Program-made: the position numbers and the translations under genes
Part shown: in pieces, positions 1 through 9,918 of the stretch
Layout of the letters: every line of letters starts with the position of its first letter
How positions within the stretch are numbered: the first letter of the stretch is position 1
From: Leptobrachium leishanense
Taxonomy: Eukaryota > Chordata > Amphibia > Anura > Megophryidae
NCBI GenBank assembly: GCA_009667805.1
Contig: CM019063.1
Span: 408,586,959 to 408,650,958, forward strand
DNA length: 64,000 bases
Direction of reading: 5' to 3'
Notes under the pieces: model-generated
Told to the model about the DNA's origin: nothing
Databases searched by the model: none
Seen by the model: the letters and a program-made list of their open reading frames with translations, nothing else

Positions 1-154
1 GCATTTAGCCTCTGTCATCCATCCTAAAACAAAGGATAAAGCAAGTGCACTAAGAGTATATTTCAAAGATAAAGGAGCAGATTTCACTTACTTAAAATGT
101 TTATAGAAGAAGCCTTATATACAGTATATATATTTTTATATATATGTATAAATA

Positions 155-289
155 AAAATCACGAGTATAGCAGTACGTAGTAATACCTTTTTTATTAGAT
201 TAACGTTACATTTAAAAGACAAGCTTTCGAGAGTGTCCCTTCGTACTGCTATACTCATGATTTTGGCCTCTGGACTAACACGGCCTATA
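155..289 (+). repeat. Dispersed repeat A, fold-back copy
   Basis: A short repeat containing AACGTTACATTTAAAAGACA and CTTTCGAGAG. Its left end (CACGAGTATAGCAGTA, near 157) is the reverse complement of TACTGCTATACTC near 244-256, so the copy can fold back. The same unit recurs inverted at 8839-8935 and as a variant at 62990-63060. It is dispersed and probably non-autonomous. I do not recognise a named family. Bases 1-154 hold nothing that I can identify. Confidence 0.6.
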
Positions 290-307
290 TATATATATAT
301 ATATATA

Positions 308-1118
308 TGTTACGGGTAAAACCCAAAGTGCGGTTAATCCTAGCATTACCCAGGCGTCATTAGCAAAAGTCCGAAGTGAAATTACATTTCGGACTTTACC
401 CTGGTAATCTGCAAAGAACCAGTTTTTTGCACTGTTTCAACCGGTTAATTCGCACATTACCCGAGTGCTGCTGGATAAAGTGTAATGTGCAACGAAACAT
501 CCGCACTTCATCCGGGTAATCTGCAAAGTATCCAAACGCCTCTGGGTACTCCGCTTTTCTTGGGTTTTCAGCAGGTTACAGGTGACTGAATTCCGAGGAA
601 AACTCAATTTATGGAGATAATGATATTATATAAAGCGTAACCTGACGGTTGTTATGTTTTACAAACGATATATTAGCACACATGACACGTAATGAAGATC
701 ACGTAACTGTTTTCACATTCATGTAAGAAACACATCCCGTCGCTCTGTATATTCGTTCGATCCTCAATACGGTTTTAATGTTTGTCTTTTGCCATTTTCG
801 TTGATAATATCCATAGATAATAGCAAAAAATTTACTGTTACCCAAGCGGGGTTGGATGCTCTGCAGATTACCCAGGCGAAGATGCGGATAGTCCTCAGAT
901 TACCCGGGTGAAGCTTCAGACTTGCACATTATCCGGGTAAAGTGCGGATTTTTCAGCTCTTCCAGACCGTTACCCAAGGGCAGTTAGGTAGTCCTAAAAT
1001 CACCCGGGTAAAGTCCGGAATTTTCATTTTTTTGCAGCTTTACCCAGCGGTTTTGGGTAATGTCAGGATTAACCGGGTAATCCTAGGATTGACCGCACTT
1101 CGGGCTTTACCCGTAACA
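308..1118. mobile_element. TIR MITE with subterminal CCCGGGTAA-type repeats
   Basis: The left end TGTTACGGGTAAAACCCAAA and the reverse complement of the right end (TGTTACGGGTAAAGCCCGAA) are long imperfect terminal inverted repeats, continuing through AAGTGCGG and ATTACCC. The element is about 811 bp, has no coding capacity and sits in an AT microsatellite, so the target duplication cannot be read. Both subterminal zones carry many variants of ACCCGGGTAA and ATCTGCAAAG on both strands, arranged like transposase-binding arrays. The superfamily is uncertain. Confidence 0.7.
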
Positions 1119-1126
1119 TATATATA

Positions 1127-1712
1127 AACAAAACCAGGGAGAGAGCACTCCAATCATACACATTCAAAAAACCTGCAACAACAGCTTCATGCATGGGTGC
1201 ATAATACCAGCTTTTACCACATGTTGAAAATTTTTTAAATGTAAGCTTTGTTGAATGAAATGGTGGATATTTGGTTTGCAATGAACGGCCGTGAATTGCT
1301 TAAGCCTGCCAACAGCGTCAAAGTAATCCACCCTCTGGCAGGTCCTACTCTGCAAACCTAATGACTGCCCATTACGGGATAAACTCACGGAGGACAGGTT
1401 CTCCTCTAGGTTCTATTTAACCTTCATCTGCGGGAGCTCCAGAAAGGACCTGTTCCTCCGTGAGTTTATCCCATGATGGGCAGTCATTAGGTTTGCAGAG
1501 TAGGACCTGCCAGAGGGTGGATTACATTGACACTGTTGGCAGGCTTAAGCAATTCACGGCCGTTCATTGCGAACCAAATTTTGGTTTCATTGCGAACCAA
1601 AGAATTTTTCAACATGTGGTAAAAGCTGGTATTATGCACCCATGCATGAAGCTGTTGTTGCAGGTTTTTTTAATGTGTTTGATTGGAGTGCTCTCTCCCT
1701 GGTTTTGTTTGT
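1127..1712. repeat. 585-bp fold-back inverted repeat
   Basis: The left arm (about 1127-1409) reads as the reverse complement of the right arm (about 1441-1712). For example, AACCAGGGAGAGAGCACTCC near 1132 pairs with GGAGTGCTCTCTCCCTGGTT near 1688-1707, and the arms meet around a 30-40 bp spacer near 1410-1440. The reading frames in this stretch are mirror images of each other and not genes. It lies directly between the preceding MITE and the putative GMR1-like LTR. Confidence 0.8.
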
Positions 1713-1787
1713 ATTTTATTTTTGAGATGCACCCGCACTGAATGCTTAGTTTAGGTTGAGTGCTACCCCCCATGTGTTTGTGTATAT

Positions 1788-2266
1788 TGTAACAGGACGT
1801 CATGTAGAGAGCAAGGAAAGGTCCTGTCCGGGGTTTATGTGTCACCCAGATTTCTCTCTTACACCTTCCGGAACCTCTAAGCCCCTGGTTTTGCACTTTG
1901 CCTCAGTGGCAATTTAGTGCCGGTGAGTCAAACAGACATCGCTCTGGAACCTGGGGAGCAGACAGTCTCTATCTGCTGGAGCACAAGGTTGGTCATGCTG
2001 GTTTGCTGAAGCCTGATAAACACTAGGTTTGCACAGGTTGTTAGTCAGGACTATTGTATGTTTAGTTAGTGCCGGGACATGGCTAGGAATTTTCTTTGTG
2101 TTTGAAGTGTTTATTTTTGAGCACTGTACAGCATGGTATATAGCCTGTGTGTTGCTGCAATAAATGTACCACCATTTGAAGGAAAGTCAATGGTCTGGTC
2201 TCTGAACCTTTCAAGAGTGCTCACCCCAGAGAGCAATTGCACCCGCTACCTGTTTCCCAGCTCACA
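1788..2266 (+). repeat. Putative 5' LTR of the GMR1-like element
   Basis: The stretch begins TGTAACAGG and ends CAGCTCACA, so it has TG...CA termini, and it contains an AATAAA at about 2160 with a plausible R/U5 region after it. A primer-binding-like sequence follows 2 bp later. No 3' LTR survives for comparison, so the left border is inferred from the TGT start only and could lie further left. Confidence 0.45.
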
Positions 2267-2268
2267 TA

Positions 2269-2286
2269 TGGTGGAGAATGCGAGCA
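2269..2286 (+). other. Putative primer-binding site
   Basis: TGGTGGAGAATGCGAG directly follows the putative LTR. A TGG start immediately inside the LTR is what a tRNA 3' CCA-primed element shows. The cognate tRNA was not identified. The site overlaps the first codons of the Gag frame, so either Gag starts downstream (an ATG at 2341 is in frame) or the frame at 2278 is just open leader. Confidence 0.45.
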
Positions 2287-3135
2287 AGTGATAGCAAGAA
2301 CCTGCTATTTAAAGGGCCAGTACCTGAAGTGAAAAACAAAATGGAGGACATTATAAAACAGTTGGTGTTGGGTATTGCAGCACAGCAACAGGCTAATGCT
2401 ACACAGCGGGACATGTTAAATGCTCTGCAGAAGCAGACTCAAGTGCTGCACATGCAGACGCAGCAGCAGATCAGTACTGTACAGGAACAGACACAAATGT
2501 TTTTTGAAAACCTTGCAGTTGCTGCTGACGACCAACGTAAGACTCTGACAGAGGTGATACAGACGCTGGCACAGAGTTCTCCCCTGCAAGCTGCAGATTC
2601 TTCAGACAACTCCTCACCCATCCATGTTAGTCGCTTCCTTTCCAAGATGACTGCAGAGGATGATCCAGAGGCCTTCCTGTTAACCATCCACCTGGTCCGA
2701 AAATGGCTGCAACCGGAGTCCCTATCGGGGCCACAGATCATTGAGCGGGTAGTCATGGATTGCTTCCTAAGATCCTTACTGATCGTCTTGCAAAAGTGGG
2801 TAACCCAAGGAGACCCCAAGTCGGTGGATCAGCTTGTGGAGATTGTTGAGAGGTACTTTGCAGCTGAGGACTTGAACGCCTCCCCGGTGAGCCCATGGAC
2901 TTTCCGCCAAAACCAAGGCCTCCTTCGGCAATCTGTAAGACTGTTCCAGGGAAAGTGGGTGGTGAGCGTGGCAAGGAGGCAGAGGGAAAAACTGCTGATT
3001 TAAACTGGGGAAGCTTGGCATTCCAAAGCGGGAACACCAGTGCCCGTCAGCAGACCTAACCTGAGGAATGTTAGATGTTTTCGGTGCCAGGAACTTGGGC
3101 ATTTAGCTGCGATCTGTCCATTAACTGATGAGCCT
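2278..3135 (+). pseudogene. GMR1-like Gag with SCAN-like capsid segment
   Basis: Gag of the retrotransposon. Residues 22-105 of the open frame are Gln-rich and likely coiled coil. Residues 123-136 (MTAEDDPEAFLL) are the usual start of the capsid region. Residues 139-197, beginning LVRKWLQPESLS and continuing with WVTQGDPKSVDQLVEIVER, resemble the SCAN domain, which is known to derive from this Gag lineage. These two blocks are nearly adjacent, which suggests an in-frame internal deletion of capsid sequence compared with full elements. A TAA stop at 3001-3003 interrupts the frame. Past it, a CX2CX4HX4C zinc knuckle (RCFRCQELGHLAAIC, about 3073-3117) closes Gag. The internal ATG at 2341 is a plausible start. 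Confidence 0.75.
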
Positions 3136-3897
3136 ATGCAGTGTGACTTGTCTTTCAAGGAAAGGCGGCAGTCTTTGTTTTCCACTGTTTCATGCACCGC
3201 AGTGCCAGTGAAGGGAAAACACATGTGTGCAATAACTGTGAATGATAAGCATGTTACTGCTTTGCTGGACTCTGGAAGTTTAGTAACCCTTATTAAGGCT
3301 GAATTGATAGGCTCTGTGAACTTCCGGGCTAAAAAGGTTGCTGTAGTGTGTGTGCATGGTGATACTCGGGAGTATCCTATAGTAGCTGTGAAGTTTGGAC
3401 CCGCACAGGGTGATCTGAGGTACTTGGTTGGGGTTGTGCCTCACTTGGTGCATGATGTAATTATAGGGAGAGATTTCCCTGAATTTTGGGAACTCTGGGA
3501 ACACCCAGACTGTGCCACAGTTTCTAAACCAGAGACTGAATCATAATACATGGATGCTGCAGAGCAGTTGTATTCAGAGGATTCTTCTTGGGGGTCCCCA
3601 GACTTTCCCTTCTCTGTTTTGGCAGGAGAATTGGAAGAGTCTGAAGGCCCTATAGCCAATGAGGATAGACCGCCCTCTGCTGAAACTGAGGCTACTTTAG
3701 AGTTTGCAGATCTTAACACTCTTAGAGAGAACTTTGGTAGTGAGCAGAGGAAAGATCCTACTCTTGTGAGGGCCTGGGAAAATGTTATGGTGATCAATGG
3801 GGAACCTGTTGAACCAGGTAATAGGCTCTCTTTTCCTTATTTCATTAGTAATGATGACATGCTATATCATGTGTATAAAAAGAATGAAATTATTTAG
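3136..3897 (+). pseudogene. Retropepsin-like protease and linker, GMR1-like
   Basis: An aspartic protease domain follows the zinc knuckle in the same frame. ALLDSGSLVTLI (about 3256-3291) carries the catalytic D-S-G triad, and DVIIGRDFPEFWE near 3456-3492 matches the C-terminal flap end of retropepsins. A TAA stop at 3544-3546 and a TAG at 3895-3897 break the frame. The segment between them (about 3550-3894) is acidic linker with DPTLVRAWENV, which in this family precedes integrase. The enzyme would have cut the Gag-Pol polyprotein, but it cannot be made intact here. Confidence 0.75.
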
Positions 3898-5050
3898 CAA
3901 TTAGTGGTCCCCAAACCGTACAAGAAGTTGGTATTGGTGTTTGCCCATGGACACTTATTGGGGGGTCATTTAGGTACCGAGAAAACCACTGAAAGGGTTT
4001 TACAGAGGTTTTACTGGCCTGGGGTACAAAAAGATATTGAAAATTATTGCAAATCTTGTCCGGTTTGTCAAATGTCTGCACCCCTACCTCATTTTCGGAG
4101 TCCCTTAGTACCCTTGCCAATAATCGAGGTGCCATTTGAGAGAATTGCTATGGACCTTGTGGGCCTGCTTCCGAAGTCTGCCCGAGGGCATCAGTATATC
4201 CTGGTCATTATGGATTACGCTACCCGTTACCCTGAAGAAATTCCCCTACACCAGACATCAGCCAAGAATATAGTTAAGGAGTTATTACAGGGGTTTAGCC
4301 GGGTCGGGATCCCTAAGGACCTTCTGACGGACCAAGGTACCCCATTTATGTCACGAGTGACAAAAGAATTGTGCAAGTTGTTTAAGGTGACGCATTTGCG
4401 AAACTTGGTATACCATCCTCAAACCGATGGCCTAGTAGAGAGATTTAATAAAACCTTAAAAAGCATGCTGAAAAAGGTTGTTGACAAGGATGGGAAGAAT
4501 TGGGACTATTTGCTTCCATATCTGATGTTTGCCATCAGAGAAGTTCCTCAGTCCTCTACAGGGTACTCTCCATTTGAATTGCTCTATGGGAGACACCCTC
4601 GGGGACTTCTGGGCCTAGCCAAAGAGACCTGGGAGGGGGAGAAGACACCCCACAAAAGCATTATTGAGCATATTTCGCAGATGCAGGACAGAATTACAGT
4701 AGTAATGCCAATTGTAAAAGAGCATTTTGCTCAATCGCAGGCAGCTCAGCAGAGAATATATAACAGGGATGCTCGAGTCCGCATTTTCTCACCTGGCGAC
4801 AGGGTGCTGGTATTAGTTCCCACGGTTGAGAGCAAGTTCCTTGCTAAGTGGCAGGCTCCCTTTGAAGTGATAGAAAGAGTCGGGGAAGTAAATTATAAAA
4901 TTCACCAACCTGGGAAAAGAAAACCAGAGCAAATCTACCATGTGAACTTGCTAAAGCCCTGGAAAGATAGAGTATCGCTAGCTGCTGGGTCCATCCCGAT
5001 AACCCACCAGCTGGATACTGAACACCCTCAGGTCCCTGAAGTAAAAATTG
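3898..5050 (+). pseudogene. GMR1-like integrase, located before RT
   Basis: Numbering from 3904, an HHCC zinc-binding module (HGHLLGGHLGTE ... CKSCPVCQ) spans residues 15-57. The catalytic core has D84 (AMDLVG), D143 (LTDQG) and E179 (LVERFN), with 35 residues between D143 and E179, so it is a canonical DD35E. A GPY/F-type C-terminal module follows (GDRVLVLVP ... YHVNLLKPW, residues about 303-361). All catalytic residues are kept and no stop occurs inside this domain, although the upstream stops prevent a full polyprotein. Placement before RT is copia-like, but the sequence type is Ty3/gypsy. Confidence 0.85.
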
Positions 5051-5745
5051 CTGAGTCACTGTCTAAGTCACAAAAGCAGGAAGTCAGAGAGTTTTTAATA
5101 AAAAACCGAGAAAAATTTTCAGAGCTGCCTGGTCAGACATCGGCAACACAACATGATATTGTTACTGAACCAGGGGCACGGGTTAAACTTAAGCCTTACT
5201 GTATTCCTGAGGCAAGGAGGAAAGACATCAGTGGGGAGGTGAAGAAAATGCTTGAGCTAGACATCATTGAAGAGTCCAGTAGTGACTGGTCCAGTCCCAT
5301 TGTCCTAGTCCCAAAGCCAGATGGGAGTTGGAGGTTTTGCAATGATTTTAGAAAGCTCAATTCAGTGACCAAGTTTGACACTTATCCTATGCCCCGGGTA
5401 GACGAACTTATAGACCGACTGGGCACAGCTCGTTATTTGACAAATTTGGACTTGACCAAAGGATATTGGCAGATTCCACTGACAGAAGGTGCCAAGGAGA
5501 AGACCGCCTTCGTAACCCCTGAGGGTTTGTTTCAATATAAAAAGATGCCTTTTGGGTTACAAAATGCACCTGCTACATTTCAGAGAGCTATGGACAAACT
5601 TTTGAGACCCCACCAACCGTATGCTGTAGCATACTTGGATGACATAGTAGTACATAGCACTGACTGGGAATCTCATTTGCCTCGTATCACTGCTAATCCA
5701 AAAAAATGTGCCCTGGTGTTAGAGGAAGCCAAATACCCCTGTCTG
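5051..5745 (+). pseudogene. GMR1-like reverse transcriptase, truncated
   Basis: RT follows integrase in the same frame. WSSPIVLVPKPDGSWRFCND, LTNLDLTKGYWQIPL and AYLDDIVVHS (the catalytic YLDD at about 5632-5643) are the fingers and palm motifs. After the YLDD block the text jumps from SHLPRI to TANPKKCAL, which implies a small in-frame deletion of the connecting helix. Homology then stops soon after YPCLGF, near 5745. The open frame runs on to a stop at 5881-5883 through unrelated sequence. Thumb, RNase H, polypurine tract and 3' LTR are missing. Confidence 0.85.
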
Positions 5746-6108
5746 GGGTTTATCAGGACATCAGGACATTTCTCTGCTTGTTCGGTGTCTCTGAACAGAC
5801 TAACCATTACTTCTCTATGGGGACTTTCGCTGCCTTCGAACAGGCACCGTACTTGCTGGCAGTTCACCAAAATTTGTGTGTGAGCATGTCCCAGAGCACC
5901 ACAGCAATAAAACTCACAGTAATGTGCACTGTGTATGAGCATTCAGTGTTATATGGGAGTACTGAGTTATGAGTAAGAAAAAAAAGAAACCGTAAAACTC
6001 GGGGGGGGTGACACCATGAGGTACTGCACCGGGTGACTCCAACCCTAGTGACGCCACTGCCTGTATGAATATATAAATATATTGTGATTCAAATACATAT
6101 CTTAGTCA
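5746..6108. other. No gene seen; junction sequence
   Basis: Sequence beyond the truncated RT. It includes TGACACCATGAGGTACTGCA and GGTGACTCCAACCCTAGTGA (about 6008-6055), which look like a dispersed repeat fragment. No coding signature or LTR features were found. Confidence 0.4.
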
Positions 6109-6109
6109 A

Positions 6110-6535
6110 TATGCCTCTTTAATTTAAAAGCTTTAAAATCTTTCTAGCCATACATCCTCTAAGAGCCAATGGAGTGTTAATTAAAAGCAGACATGCTGTA
6201 AAGAGAGGATCTTTTGTTTTACCGTTACGAGGATAGAAAAACAGTGCGAACCTTGTAAGCCAGAATATTAAAAAATGTCTTTATGCTATAAGTGCTTGTG
6301 GGATTGGTCAACGCTACTGTTGTTAATATATCGGTATACTGATTGGTATCATTCTTGTTTCGGGGCAGAAATGAACCATGTCTATATAGAACGCTCTCAT
6401 TGGTTATAATTTGTTTGAATGTTAATAAAAGTCTGGCATGAACAAAGACAAGTCAGATACTGAAAGAGCATCACATTCTCTGTGTGACTGATTTCAGATG
6501 TCTCCGCTAGCGTAAGCGCAGCGTCCTGCCTTATT
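6110..6535 (+). other. Promoter-like segment, possible solo LTR
   Basis: Several CAAT-like motifs (GATTGGTC at about 6303, GATTGGTA at about 6340, CATTGGTT at about 6398), a TATA-like TCTATATAGAA at about 6380 and AATAAAAG at about 6424 lie in one short block, as in an LTR U3-R. Paired ends and a target duplication were not found, so this remains a suggestion. The rest up to 7026 has no recognisable gene. Confidence 0.25.
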
Positions 6536-7026
6536 TTGTATATGAGAAGAAAATGACAGAATTTTTTTTGGAATTCCTACTGTGGTAATTATGAATAGGA
6601 AAACAGATTTTTTTAAATTTATCTTTTAACACCAATAGCCCATTCATGATGTTCCTGCATGTGCAAACTCGTCCAAACACCATCTTTAAAAATCCTCTTG
6701 TGTGGCAGGAGTAAAATGGCACAAATTCGATACAATCCAATTTGCTTACAGTATAATATGTCATCTTTTGTGCTATAATGTAAGGTTCATTTTGTATAAA
6801 CGATATAGTCCACAGTAAACATGATAAATGTTGATAACCAGTAAAAATATATATATATAAACACAACTTACATCTTGTATATATCTATATACACATAATT
6901 TAAACAGGACCATAGAAATGTGTATATATAGAGGAGCAATCTAAAAGAAATTTAAAAATTTTTGCTAAAACTCATCTCGCTTAACCTCATGGTAACACTC
7001 AAACATCTATTAAAACAGTTAATTAT

Positions 7027-7202
7027 TAGGGATGCACCAATACCACTTTTTTAAGCACGAGTACCGATACTTTTTAAAAAGTACTCACCGATACCGAGTA
7101 CCGATACTTTTATTTTATGTCATGTGACCGCTTTTCAATAAGAGACCTCATATAAAAATGCCCCCAGCTCACATGTATATATCCCCCCGAGATATATATA
7201 TA
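7027..7202. mobile_element. hAT-type MITE end, partial
   Basis: It begins TAGGGATGCACCAATACC, the same terminal sequence as the hAT MITE at 14925-15535, followed by repeats of GTACCGATAC. No opposite end was found before or after the Tc1 element that starts at 7205, so only one end is present. Confidence 0.55.
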
Positions 7203-7204
7203 TA

Positions 7205-8838
7205 CAGTCAGGTCCAGAAATATTGGGACATCGACACAATTCTAACATCTTTGGCTCTATACACCACCACAATGGAGTTGGAATGAAACAAACACAATGT
7301 GCTTTAACTGCAGACTGTCAGCTTTAATTTGAGGGTATGTACATCCAACTCAGGTGAACGATGTAGGACTTACAGCAGTTTGCAGATGTGCCTCCCACTT
7401 GTTAAGGGACCAAAAGTAATGGGACAATTGACTTCTAAGCTGTTCCACGGCCAGGTGTGTGATATTCCCTCATTACCCCAATTACAATGTGCAGATAAAA
7501 GGCCCAGAGTTCATTTCAAGTGTGCTATTTACATTTGGAATCTGTTGCTGTCAACTCTCAAGATGAGATCCAAAGAGCTGTCACTATCAGTGAAGCAAGC
7601 CATCATTAGGCTGAAGAAACAAAACAAACCCATCAGAGAGATGGCAAGAACATTAGGCGTGGCCAAAACAACTGTTTGGAACATTCTCAAAAAGAAGGAA
7701 CGCACCGGTGACCTCAGCGACACCAAAAGACCCAGGAGACCACGGAAAACAACTGTGGTGGATGACCGAAGAATTCTTTCCCTGGTGAAGAAAACACCCT
7801 TCACAACAGTTGGCCAGATCAGGAACACTCTCCAGGAGGTAGGTGTATGTGTGTCAAAGCCAACAATCAAGAGAAGACTTCACCAGAGTGAATACAGAGG
7901 GTTCACTACAAGATGTAAATCATTGGTGAGCCTCAAAAACAGGAAGGCCAGATTAGAGTTTGCCAAACAACACCTAACAAAGCCTTCACAGTTCTGGAAT
8001 AGGATCCTATGGACAGATGAGAACAAGATCAACTTGTACCAGAGTGATGGGAAGAGAAGAGTATGGAGAAGGAAAGGAACTGCTCATGATCCTAAGCATA
8101 CCACCTCATCAGTGAAGCTTGGTGGTGGTAGTGTCATGGCGTGGGCATATATGGCTGCCAATGGAACTGGTTCTCTTGTATTTATTGATGATGTGACTGC
8201 TGACAAAAGCAGCAGGATGAATTCTGAAGTGTTTCGGGCAATATTATCTGCTCACATTCAGCCAAATGCTGCAGAACTCATTGGACGGCGCTTCACAGTG
8301 CAGATGGACAATGACCCAAAGCATACTGCAAAAGCAACCAACGAGTTTTTGAAGGGACAGAAGTGGAATTTTATGCAATGGCCAAGTCAATCACCTGACT
8401 TGAATCCCATTGATAATGCAAAAAAGGAATTGAGATCTACAAGAAGTGTAAACAATAAAAATAATAGTGTAATACTGCAGAACAGGTTAAAATCACGCAG
8501 CCCCCGCTGAAGGGGAAATGCCCCAAGAACAAGCAGGAACTGAAGACAGTTGCAGTAGAGGCCTGGCAGAGCATCACCAGACTTCAGGCTGTGATTGACT
8601 ACAAAGGATTTGCAACCAAGTATTAAGAAGGGAAAGTTTGATTTATGATTATTATTCTGTCCCATTACTTTTGCCCCTTAACGAATGGGAGGCACATCTG
8701 CAAACTGCTGTAAGTCCTACACCATTCATCTGAGTTGGATGTACATGCCCTCAAATTAAAGCTGACAGTCTGCAGTTAAAGCACATTGTGTTTGTTTCAT
8801 TCCAACTTCATTGTGGTGGCATATAGAGCCAAAGATGT
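7205..8838 (+). mobile_element. Tc1/mariner element, right tip missing
   Basis: Long terminal inverted repeats of about 220 bp flank a transposase. The left one starts CAGTCAGGTCCAGAAATATT after a TA, and the right one is its reverse complement from TGTCCCATTACTTTTG (about 8658) to GAGCCAAAGATGT at 8838. The right TIR then stops, about 33 bp short of the tip, and sequence of dispersed repeat A begins at 8839. The copy could not be mobilised without its right end. Confidence 0.9.
7563..8626 (+). pseudogene. Tc1/mariner transposase, disrupted near C-terminus
   Basis: The likely start is ATG 7563 (MRSKELSLSVKQAII). Two N-terminal helix-turn-helix DNA-binding motifs come first (IREMARTLGVAKTTVWNILK, then the PTIKRRL region). 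The catalytic core has D in WTDENK and D in VQMDNDPKH. Exactly 34 residues after the second D the family expects E in a NPIE motif, but this copy reads NPID. Just after it, near 8420-8507, about 85 bp of unrelated sequence replaces part of the gene and brings a stop at 8508-8510. The family C-terminus resumes in another frame (KCPKNKQELK ... ATKY, ending 8626). It is not functional as it stands. Confidence 0.85.
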
Positions 8839-8935
8839 CCTCTCGAAAGCTTGTCTTTTAAATGTAACGTTAGGCCAATAAAAAAGGTATCCCTATGTAC
8901 TGCTATACTCGTGATTTTGGCATCAGAACTATCGA
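8839..8935 (-). repeat. Dispersed repeat A, inverted copy
   Basis: TCTCGAAAGCTTGTCTTTTA, then AATGTAACGTTA and TACTGCTATACTCGTGATTT, form the reverse complement of the unit at 155-265. It starts exactly where the Tc1 right terminal repeat breaks off. From about 8936 to 9249 I see no gene. Confidence 0.6.
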
Positions 8936-9249
8936 ATTTGCATTATATATATACTGTATCTATTTGTGTATATATACAGGATGTAAGTTGTGGTTTATTA
9001 GATATTTTTAAAGGGAAAACATTTAGCATTTTTACTGTGTACTATATATTTTATATAAAATGAGCATTACTTTAGCACAAAAGACGACATACTGTAAGCA
9101 AAGTAAATAATGTATCGAATTTGGGCCGTTTTATTACTGCCAGACAAGAGGATTTTTAAAGATGGCATCCAGGCAAGTTCACGAATGCGAGAACATCGTG
9201 AATGGGCTATCGGATCTTTAACACATTACTTTAGAGAATCCTATCAGCT

Positions 9250-9512
9250 CACTCCATAATCCCCCATTGTTCATTTCTTGCTCCATCTTCCCACACTGCC
9301 CACATGCACCCCCACTACTTCTCGTACTCTATTCACCGTCACCTAGCGTGTCACCCCTCTCCTCTTAGATTGCAAGCTCTCGAGCAGGGTCCTCTCTCCT
9401 ACTGTTCTGTGTGTGTAAGGTGTATGTATATTTGTTATTCTGTCTCTCCCATTGTACAGTGCTACAGAACTTGTTGGCACTTTATAAATGCTTGTAACTG
9501 TAACTTAAAGGT
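9250..9512 (+). mobile_element. L2-type LINE 3' end fragment
   Basis: The segment CTCCTCTTAGATTG, CAAGCTCTCGAGCAGGGTCC and TGTACAGTGCTACAG, ending in a CTTTATAAATG motif, matches the 3' UTR of the LINE copy read on the minus strand at 52062-52560, which includes a recognisable RT C-terminus. It is a 5'-truncated insertion without coding sequence. Confidence 0.6.
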
Positions 9513-9708
9513 CATATCCAGATCTGGCAGGGAACTCTAGCCCAATGAAACTATAGCTAGTGTTGGATTTCCACCAGTGAGTTTCAGATATTAATACCAT
9601 CGATGTTAGCATGTGATATTCGAAAAGTAACATAGCTCATATATGAGAGCATAAGTAACAGGACTCCTACTTTAAAAAAAAACCCTTTTTTTCTTTTGTG
9701 TTTACCAG

Positions 9709-9918
9709 ACGGAATTATTTGTTCATTCCTTCAAGGACCAATTAGTGAGCAATGCACTTTTGGCACTATACACAGCCAGACCAGGTTATACCATTAAGAA
9801 GCTTTCAGATCCACAAAGTGACACAAGTGAAAATGAGACACAAGACCAGGAGCAATCACACGAAATAACACGACAAGATTCTATACCTCACCACTCCGAA
9901 TATGATGAGGAGGAATGG
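9709..9918 (+). CDS. INPP4B: INPP4B exon (first of five in window)
   Basis: A 210-bp internal exon that begins and ends in phase 0. The acceptor TTTACCAG ends at 9708 after a pyrimidine-rich stretch, and the donor is GTAAGT at 9919. It encodes 70 residues starting [20 protein letters not shown] and ending [11 protein letters not shown]. The residues between ([16 protein letters not shown]) are low-complexity and acidic, in keeping with the regulatory region of type II inositol 3,4-bisphosphate 4-phosphatase that lies between its C2 domain and its phosphatase domain. The enzyme removes the 4-phosphate of PtdIns(3,4)P2. INPP4B is favoured over INPP4A from the downstream exons. No earlier exon was found in 1-9708. 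Confidence 0.75.

Larger units (their letters stand above)
1788..5745 (+). mobile_element. GMR1-like Ty3/gypsy retrotransposon, 3' truncated
   Basis: The parts are, in order, a putative LTR, a primer-binding site, Gag with a zinc knuckle, protease, integrase and then reverse transcriptase. Integrase upstream of RT is the diagnostic layout of GMR1-like Ty3/gypsy elements (first described from cod), whereas normal gypsy has RT first. All coding pieces share one frame from 2278 to 5883, interrupted by stops at 3001, 3544 and 3895. RT is cut off shortly after the YLDD box, and RNase H and the 3' LTR are absent. The homologous part ends near 5745. Confidence 0.85.

Noticed and set aside
942..1741. 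Several 60-95 codon open frames on both strands
   Set aside because: They are mirror images created by the TIR element and the fold-back, with no domain or splice support.
7205..8838. Active Tc1 transposon
   Set aside because: The right terminal tip is missing and the transposase is interrupted.
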